Positions 49,047 to 54,077 of a stretch of 54,077 nt of DNA are shown in pieces. Under the pieces are notes generated by a model. That model saw nothing but the letters and a program-made list of their open reading frames with translations. It was not told where the DNA came from and searched no databases. Source of the stretch: CANJDH01 sp964443245 (GTDB taxonomy: Bacteria > Pseudomonadota > Gammaproteobacteria > Burkholderiales > JAEUOS01); the NCBI GenBank assembly GCA_964443245.1, contig CAYUEG010000013.1:1-54077 (forward strand), written 5' to 3'. The number at the start of each line of letters is the position of its first letter. Positions within the stretch are counted from its first letter, which is position 1. The translations under genes and the position numbers were made by a program.

Positions 49047-49251
49047 CTCCCCGGGGGTTTCGTTGCCTCCTTGTGTCAACCTGGCGCGGTATTCGACGTT
49101 TTTCCTGTGTGGCGGCACCATTGTTTGGATGGCAAGATAAAAATGGTGCTGCGCACAATTCATGCTGTAATGAGCTTCGATCTGAAGAAATTCTGAACAG
49201 CGTTACGCGTCAAGTTTGTTCCATTTCACACCCACCAGAGAGGAGAAAACC

Positions 49252-49602
49252 ATGTACAAGCTCTTAGCCACCCTGATGATCGCCCTGCCCCTGGCCGCCG
49301 GAACGGCATTTGCGCAGGACAAGAAGGCCGAGCCGAAGAAGGATGCTCCAAAAGCGGAAGCCAAGAAAGAGGAAAAGAAGGAAGAGAAGAAGGAAATGAC
49401 CGCGCAGCAGAAGAAAATGGGTGACTGCGCAGCGCAAGCCAAAGGCCTGAAAGGTGAGGAATACAAGAAAAAGCGTGACGATTGCCTGAAGGCCGAGAAA
49501 GAAGAGAAGAAAACCAAACTGGCACAGTGCTCCTCCGAGGCCAAAGGCCTGAAGGGGGACGAGTACACGAAAAAACGTGACGAATGCATGAAGAAATCCT
49601 GA
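49252..49602 (+). CDS. PsiF-repeat periplasmic protein
   Basis: The product is a small secreted protein of 116 residues: signal peptide (LLATLMIALPLAAGTAFA, cut before Gln), then a Lys/Glu-rich stretch and two PsiF-type repeats, each with two Cys and the core AKGLKGEEYKKKRDDC or AKGLKGDEYTKKRDEC. PsiF of E. coli is phosphate-starvation induced; its biochemical role is unknown. The ATG at 49252 has a good ribosome site (GAGAGGAG). It is a separate unit, 205 bases after hprK and ended by a strong terminator, so it is not part of the PTS operon. The upstream gap holds a possible extended -10 (TGCTGTAAT, 49163-49171). Confidence 0.88.
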   Translation: MYKLLATLMIALPLAAGTAFAQDKKAEPKKDAPKAEAKKEEKKEEKKEMTAQQKKMGDCAAQAKGLKGEEYKKKRDDCLKAEKEEKKTKLAQCSSEAKGLKGDEYTKKRDECMKKS

Positions 49603-49620
49603 TTCGGGTTGACAGGCAAA

Positions 49621-49647
49621 AGGCACACTTCGGTGTGCCTTTTTTTT
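49621..49647 (+). terminator. Intrinsic terminator with UUCG loop after the psiF-like gene
   Basis: AGGCACAC-TTCG-GTGTGCCT forms an 8-base perfect stem with a very stable tetraloop, followed by seven more T. It separates the psiF-like gene from rapZ. Confidence 0.97.
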
Positions 49648-49681
49648 GCGGCGATCCGGCGGGAAACAACCTGCGCCCCTC

Positions 49682-49708
49682 TTGCCAACCTGGCGCATCG
49701 CTTATAGT
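49682..49708 (+). promoter_or_regulatory. Candidate rapZ promoter with -10 abutting the start codon
   Basis: TTGCCA (49682-49687) and TATAGT (49703-49708) are 15 bases apart, a little short. The -10 ends 6 bases before the ATG at 49715, so the message would be leaderless or nearly so. No Shine-Dalgarno sequence is seen. This resembles the kdsD case. Confidence 0.4.
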
Positions 49709-49714
49709 TACAGC

Positions 49715-50560
49715 ATGAAATTGATTCTGGTCACCGGGCTGTCGGGTTCTGGCAAGAGCGTTGCGCTCAAGCTCCTCGAGGACTCCGGCTACTACTGCGT
49801 CGACAACATTCCGGCCCAACTGCTACCGGAATTGGTCGCCACACTGCGGGAGTCCGGGCACGATGAGGTCGCCGTTTCGATCGACGCGCGCACGGCCGCT
49901 GCCGGCCGAAGCCTGGCTGACCTGCCGCAGTACCTGAGCGGCCTTGCACGTCTTGCAGTCGACATGCGCGCCTTGTTCCTGACATCCAGCGATGAAGCAT
50001 TGATCAAACGGTTCTCCGAGACCCGGCGTCGGCATCCTCTGGATGACGGCAGCGCCACCATCGCCGAGTACATTGCGCATGAACGTGAACTGCTGGCCGA
50101 TTTGCAAACCCACGCGCATGTCATCGACACATCGGACTTGAAGCCGAATTCGCTTCGGGGTTGGCTGAAAGACTTTCTCCAGAGCGACCGGGCCCAACTG
50201 ACACTCGTGTTCGAATCGTTCGGCTTCAAGCATGGCATTCCGCTTGACGCCGATCTGGCCTTCGACGTTCGGCCACTGCCAAACCCCTACTATGATCCGG
50301 AACTGCGTCCGCTGAACGGCCGCGATGGCCCCGTGATCCGGTTCCTCGAAGCTACCCCCGATGCCCAGGACATGCTGAACGACATCGAACGTTTTGTCGA
50401 GAAATGGCTGCCCGCGTACGTGCGTGACAACCGCCACTACCTGACCGTGGCCATCGGTTGTACCGGAGGCCAGCATCGGTCAGTTTATTTCGCCGAGCAG
50501 CTATGTGCCCGCTTCAGGCCGCGCACCCCTGCGCTGGTGCGACATCGGGAGATTCGTTGA
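49715..50560 (+). CDS. rapZ: RNase adapter protein RapZ
   Basis: RapZ is a P-loop protein that, in E. coli, guides RNase E to the GlmZ small RNA and so tunes amino-sugar synthesis. The 281-residue product has Walker A GLSGSGKSVALKLLED at the N-terminus, the DNIPAQLLPEL segment, ISEFRP-like arginine-rich part RRHPL, and the C-terminal signature IGCTGGQHRSVYFAEQL. Whether it has the same RNA target in betaproteobacteria is unknown. Its TGA overlaps the TTG start of the next gene. Confidence 0.94.
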   Translation: MKLILVTGLSGSGKSVALKLLEDSGYYCVDNIPAQLLPELVATLRESGHDEVAVSIDARTAAAGRSLADLPQYLSGLARLAVDMRALFLTSSDEALIKRFSETRRRHPLDDGSATIAEYIAHERELLADLQTHAHVIDTSDLKPNSLRGWLKDFLQSDRAQLTLVFESFGFKHGIPLDADLAFDVRPLPNPYYDPELRPLNGRDGPVIRFLEATPDAQDMLNDIERFVEKWLPAYVRDNRHYLTVAIGCTGGQHRSVYFAEQLCARFRPRTPALVRHREIR

Positions 50561-51174
50561 TCTCGGGTCCTGAGACCGTCGCAGCAGACTGGGCGAACCT
50601 GCCCCTGTTTCCCCTCGGGACAGTGCTGTTCCCTGGCGGTGTGTTGCCGCTGCGGGTCTTTGAGGCGCGGTACGTGGACATGATGCGCCGCTGCCTGAAG
50701 GCTGGTCAGCCGTTCGGGATTTGCCTGATCAAGGAGGGCAGCGAGGTTGGTACGCCCGCAGTGCCACACGACGTGGGATGCCTTGCCACCATCACCGATT
50801 TCGACATGCAACAGATGGGGGTGCTCCACATCCGGACACAGGGGGCTGGCCGATTCAGGGTACTCACAACGCGTACCCAGCTTGACGGCTTGGTGATGGC
50901 CAGTGCCGAGCCGATTCCCGATGACGCAGCGGTCGAGGTACCGGTCAAGTTCTCCGCTTGCACGTTGACGCTGCGCGCGGTCCTCCCGAGGTTGCCTGCC
51001 GACGTGATTCCAGCACCACACAAGCTGGAGGACGCCTCCTGGGTATCGAATCGGCTAGCCCAGATTCTGCCTATCCAGTCACTCGCCAAACAGCGTCTGA
51101 TGGAGTTGCCTGATCCCCTGATGCGTCTGGAGATCATCCACAAGTTTCTTGCGCAGCAGGGGTTGCAATCCTGA
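50557..51174 (+). CDS. LON substrate-binding (N-terminal) domain protein
   Basis: The 205-residue product carries only the LON N-terminal-like domain (LPLFPLGTVLFPGGVLPLRVFEARY, shown in part, then VGCLATITDFDMQQMGVLHIRTQGAGRF) with no ATPase or protease part. Such stand-alone proteins are widespread and lack a proven function. The TTG at 50557, overlapping the rapZ stop (TTGA) with GGGAG 5 bases upstream, is chosen. The frame is open upstream to 50458 within rapZ, but that part is not family-like. Confidence 0.88.
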   Translation: MISGPETVAADWANLPLFPLGTVLFPGGVLPLRVFEARYVDMMRRCLKAGQPFGICLIKEGSEVGTPAVPHDVGCLATITDFDMQQMGVLHIRTQGAGRFRVLTTRTQLDGLVMASAEPIPDDAAVEVPVKFSACTLTLRAVLPRLPADVIPAPHKLEDASWVSNRLAQILPIQSLAKQRLMELPDPLMRLEIIHKFLAQQGLQS

Positions 51175-51209
51175 TCACCCTCTTGTCCGGCCGCACCTGA
51201 AGGTCGACG

Positions 51210-51815
51210 ATGCATAAAACGATCTTCAACACGCCTCTGGTCAACACCATGGCTCGCTGGGTATCCGTTGCCACCTTGCGTCTCGCGGGATGGAAAGTGG
51301 AAGGTACGAAGCCAGTCGTTGACAAGTACGTGCTGATCGCAGCGCCTCACACGAGCAACTGGGATTTTCCGGTCACCCTGATGGTCTGTTTCGCACTCAG
51401 ACTGCGCGTGAACTGGATGGGCAAGGCCAGCCTGTTCCGCGGGCCGATGGGGCCTGTGATGCGCTGGCTCGGTGGCATCGCGGTCGATCGCAGCAAGGCC
51501 GGCAACCTGGTCCAGGAAACGATCGATGCGTTTGCCCGTTATCCGCATCTGGCGGTGATCGTACCCCCGGAAGGGACTCGCGGCAGAGTGGCGTACTGGA
51601 AGACCGGCTTCTACCACATCGCCCAGGGTGCCGGCGTGCCCGTCGCATTGGGCTACCTTGACTTCAAGCGCAAGGCGGGTGGTATCGGTACCCTGTTCAG
51701 ATTGACCGGTCAGATCGACCACGATATGCGCGATATCCAGGCGTTCTACGCCGGCATCAGCGGCAAGCATCCACAGCAATTCGACGCAGCCGCGATCCAG
51801 ACCAAGGATTCCTGA
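51210..51815 (+). CDS. 1-acyl-sn-glycerol-3-phosphate acyltransferase-like protein
   Basis: This is a PlsC-superfamily acyltransferase of 201 residues. The catalytic HX4D motif is HTSNWD (about 51-56), followed by the substrate arginine region SLFRGPMGPVMRWLGGIAVDR and the third motif VPPEGTRG. It is short and lacks an obvious membrane helix, like other YihG/PlsC-related small enzymes. It follows the LON-domain gene by 35 bases and converges on mutY with 17 bases between stops. The acyl acceptor is not known. Confidence 0.87.
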   Translation: MHKTIFNTPLVNTMARWVSVATLRLAGWKVEGTKPVVDKYVLIAAPHTSNWDFPVTLMVCFALRLRVNWMGKASLFRGPMGPVMRWLGGIAVDRSKAGNLVQETIDAFARYPHLAVIVPPEGTRGRVAYWKTGFYHIAQGAGVPVALGYLDFKRKAGGIGTLFRLTGQIDHDMRDIQAFYAGISGKHPQQFDAAAIQTKDS

Positions 51816-51832
51816 AGGCACGCAGCAGAGCA

Positions 51833-52936
51833 TCAAGGCGATGGCATTGTTTCAGTCAATTGGTGGAGCAGTTTTTTGACAGGTGCCGGCAGTGCCGCCA
51901 TGGATACCTCTGCGAGTGGCAACCAGATGCGCCTGGCTCGAGACTGGTCTGCGGCCTCCAGACGTCGCCTGGCATTGGCCGGCAGACTGAAGAGCAGCGG
52001 CTCGATCGTCAGGCGAAAATGCGTAAAGCCATGCTCCACGGGTTTCATTGCCTGCCGCGCGCGCCAGACGGCGGCCGGTAATCCAAGGGCCTGTTGGGCT
52101 TCATCCACGTCGGCAAACTGGGGAAGACACCACAAACCGCCCCAGATGCCCTGTGAAGGCCGCTTCTCGAGCAGGACTTCTCCGGCATGCAAGAGAATAG
52201 GCATCACACATGCTCGTTGCGGCACCTCTTTTCGAGGCTTGCGATGTGGCAACTCTTCGGTGCGGCCCTCGACGAAGGCGACACAATCAATGCGCACCGG
52301 ACACGTCGCGCACGAAGGGCGGTTTCGGGTACAAAGCGTCGCCCCCAAATCCATCAATCCCTGCGTGTAGGATTCGATGCCGGCTGTGGGCAACAACGCG
52401 AGGGCCCGCCCCCAGAGCCATTCTTCAACCTTTTTCTCACCGGGATAACCGACCACGCCCAGATGCCGCGCGAGCACACGCTTGACGTTTCCGTCCAGAA
52501 TGGCGGCGCGCGCACCGCTGGAAAAAACCGCAATTGCCGCTGCGGTGGAACGGCCGATACCGGGCAAGGTCTCCAGCTCCGCCGCAGTGCGGGGCATGAC
52601 GCCTCCCCAATCGGCAACGATGATGCGTGCCGCCGCGTGCAGGTTCCGTGCGCGACTGTAGTAGCCTAACCCGGCCCAATAGCGCATTACCTCTTCCTCC
52701 GGTGCCGCCGCAAGGGTCGCCACATCGGGAAAGCGCTCAAGAAAGCGACCGTAGTAGCCGACCACCGCCGCCACCTGCGTCTGCTGCAGCATGATCTCGG
52801 ATACCCAGATACGATAGGCATCGCGGGTGTTTTGCCACGGCAGATCATGCCGGCCATGCGTGCGCTGCCAATTGGTCACACGCGCCGAGAATGGCGCCAA
52901 GCGCGCTTGCGCTGGCCGACGAACTTCAGCGTCCAA
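51833..52936 (-). CDS. mutY: A/G-specific adenine glycosylase
   Basis: MutY removes adenine opposite 8-oxoguanine. The 367-residue product has the helix-hairpin-helix (LPGIGRSTAAAIAVF), the catalytic Asp/Glu region (MLQQTQVAAVVGYY with the nearby SEIM Glu; GRSTAAAI then ILDGNVKRVLAR with Asp), the Fe-S cluster cysteines (LCTRNRPSCATCPVRIDC) and a C-terminal NUDIX-like domain. No ATG lies near the conserved start HGRHDLPWQ. I chose the TTG at 52936 with GAAGGG upstream, which overlaps the asmA stop. A GTG at 52879 would truncate conserved residues. Confidence 0.93.
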   Translation of the reverse strand: MDAEVRRPAQARLAPFSARVTNWQRTHGRHDLPWQNTRDAYRIWVSEIMLQQTQVAAVVGYYGRFLERFPDVATLAAAPEEEVMRYWAGLGYYSRARNLHAAARIIVADWGGVMPRTAAELETLPGIGRSTAAAIAVFSSGARAAILDGNVKRVLARHLGVVGYPGEKKVEEWLWGRALALLPTAGIESYTQGLMDLGATLCTRNRPSCATCPVRIDCVAFVEGRTEELPHRKPRKEVPQRACVMPILLHAGEVLLEKRPSQGIWGGLWCLPQFADVDEAQQALGLPAAVWRARQAMKPVEHGFTHFRLTIEPLLFSLPANARRRLEAADQSRARRIWLPLAEVSMAALPAPVKKLLHQLTETMPSP

Positions 52937-54077
52937 ACAGGCCCTTCAGTTTCTCCTTCGCCTTGTCTTGTGCCGAAGGCTGCTGTTGCTGTGCCTGACC
53001 ACCCGGAGCGGGTGCTGCCGGCTGCGCTGGCCCATCCTTCTTGCCGCCGAGCAGTCCCTTGAGTTTGTCTTCCACCGCGCCTTTGGCCTTTTCCGTTACG
53101 GCCGCGGCAGCAATGGCACCGTACTGGATATCGTACTTCACGCCATCCAGTGGCCCATACACCTTGACCGGAACGGTAATTCCTTTCAATTGAGCCAGAT
53201 CCTTGGCATCCTGTCCGGCGGGCGTACCCACTACGGTGGCCTTGGCCAGATAATCCATGGAATTCTCGCCAATGTTGACGGTTCCCTCACCGCCCAAGCG
53301 AACGAAAGGTGACTTCGCATCCAGATCATTGCTGGTGGCCACGCCATTCTTGATCACCGCACTCATTTTCATCTCGGTGAAATCGGTCTTGTCTTCCTTT
53401 CTGGCTTCCTGCACCTTGTTCTTGTTCATCGAGACCGCCGCTTTCGCCTCACGAAACGATTTCGCAAGATTGATGCCTTTGTAGGCACCGTCACGCAGGT
53501 TGATGGCCGCAGTTCCGTTCAGCGCACGCTTCAGGGCGGTGGGTGTGGTACCCACGGTCGTCACATCCAGGTTGATGTTGCCTTTGCCTTCCAGAATGTC
53601 CTTGTTGATGGCATCCCGCATCAGCGGATTGATGTTGATGCCAGTCAGGTTCTGGCGCACGGCGAATGTGTTGGTGTTGGCGTTGACGTTCAGGGCCCCT
53701 GCCAGCGTGCCCTGATAGAGGGAAGCATTCATCGGATTGACATCCACCTTGCCGCCGGCGGCGCGAATCGTCAAAGTGACGTTGGTCGCCTTGACATTAT
53801 TGACCTGCAGGGCGCCGATACGCACATTGCCTGTGGCATTCAGTGTTTTCAGACCGGAGAGGTCAATCGGCTTGTCCGGCTCGGCTGATTTGGGTGCGTT
53901 CGGATCTTTGGGCGGAAGGTACTTGTCGAGGTTGAGTTTGTCGATCGCGACATCGAACGTGATCGCGCCATTCTTGAATTTGCTCAGGCCTCCTTTGGCC
54001 TGGATCGTGCTCTCGTCGAAGCGGGTGGCTACGTCGGCGTTGACGGTCTCCTTGGCAAGGTCCGCACGTGCGCTACC
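52926..54077 (-). CDS. AsmA-family protein, C-terminal part (5' end beyond the window)
   Basis: The reading frame is open to the right edge, giving 383 residues. It shows AsmA C-terminal repeats: LNLDKYLPP, the strand-rich LTIRAAGGKVDVNPMNASLY, GTLAGALNVNANTNTFAVRQ, INLRDGAYKGINLAKSFREAKAA, and the end GLLGGKKDGPAQP with a Gln-rich linker and LKGLFGR. AsmA-like proteins are inner-membrane anchored bridges implicated in phospholipid transport. The TGA overlaps the mutY start, and the last residues are immediately upstream of mutY, so the two are probably cotranscribed. The true start is not visible. Confidence 0.88.
   Translation of the reverse strand, partial: GSARADLAKETVNADVATRFDESTIQAKGGLSKFKNGAITFDVAIDKLNLDKYLPPKDPNAPKSAEPDKPIDLSGLKTLNATGNVRIGALQVNNVKATNVTLTIRAAGGKVDVNPMNASLYQGTLAGALNVNANTNTFAVRQNLTGININPLMRDAINKDILEGKGNINLDVTTVGTTPTALKRALNGTAAINLRDGAYKGINLAKSFREAKAAVSMNKNKVQEARKEDKTDFTEMKMSAVIKNGVATSNDLDAKSPFVRLGGEGTVNIGENSMDYLAKATVVGTPAGQDAKDLAQLKGITVPVKVYGPLDGVKYDIQYGAIAAAAVTEKAKGAVEDKLKGLLGGKKDGPAQPAAPAPGGQAQQQQPSAQDKAKEKLKGLFGR

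Noticed and set aside
49100..49140. Possible -24/-12 element before the psiF-like gene
   Set aside because: GG at the start of GGCGGCACCATTGT has GT, not GC, at the -12 position; the match is too poor to call.

Overview
The window is a GC-rich bacterial chromosome segment, almost certainly from a betaproteobacterium. Three conserved gene sets support this: a his operon running on into tatABC, a mlaFEDACB cluster followed by an ABC pair, ibaG and murA, and the run kdsD-kdsC-lptCAB-rpoN-hpf-ptsN-hprK-rapZ. The short catalytic-only HisG and the short hibernation factor fit as well. I cannot name a genus from sequence alone.

Layout. Positions 1-183 hold the 3' end of a DegQ/HtrA-type protease gene, convergent with what follows. 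From about 227 to 18854 nearly everything reads leftwards. In transcription order this is mlaF, mlaE, mlaD, mlaA, mlaC, mlaB (retrograde phospholipid transport), an ABC-2 exporter pair, ibaG, murA, a SulP-STAS-cNMP transporter, hisG-D-C-B-H-A-F-I-E, a HIT hydrolase and tatA-B-C. Many junctions are 4-base overlaps.

From 18889 to 40055 lies the most interesting block, a type IV pilus/MSHA-like assembly system. It encodes an orphan ABC ATPase, a sigma-54 response regulator, an ExeA/MshM-like ATPase with a SPOR-like tail, an MshL-like secretin, a TPR protein, an MshE-like ATPase, an MshG-like platform protein, three inner-membrane or periplasmic alignment-type proteins and two unusual pilin-like proteins. 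These are followed by a histidine kinase on the opposite strand, an ABC-2 permease, a membrane-anchored protein, and two tandem prepilin genes whose products are identical. Each prepilin gene has its own sigma-54 (-24/-12) promoter. The split two-component system and the split ABC transporter bracket the assembly genes. Together with rpoN at 45753, the window carries the sigma factor, activator, sensor and target promoters of one plausible regulon. No prepilin peptidase is present.

From 40122 to the end there is a KefB/C-type antiporter gene (leftward). It is followed by the rightward LPS/nitrogen-PTS run: kdsD, kdsC, lptC, lptA, lptB, rpoN, hpf, ptsN, hprK, a psiF-like gene, rapZ, a LON-domain gene and an acyltransferase gene. 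Last come leftward mutY and an asmA-family gene cut by the window edge.

No tRNA, rRNA, CRISPR array, insertion sequence or integrase was recognised. No gene-free stretch exceeds about 205 bases. Starts were chosen by family alignment, overlap with the upstream stop, and visible Shine-Dalgarno sequence. Many are GTG or TTG.
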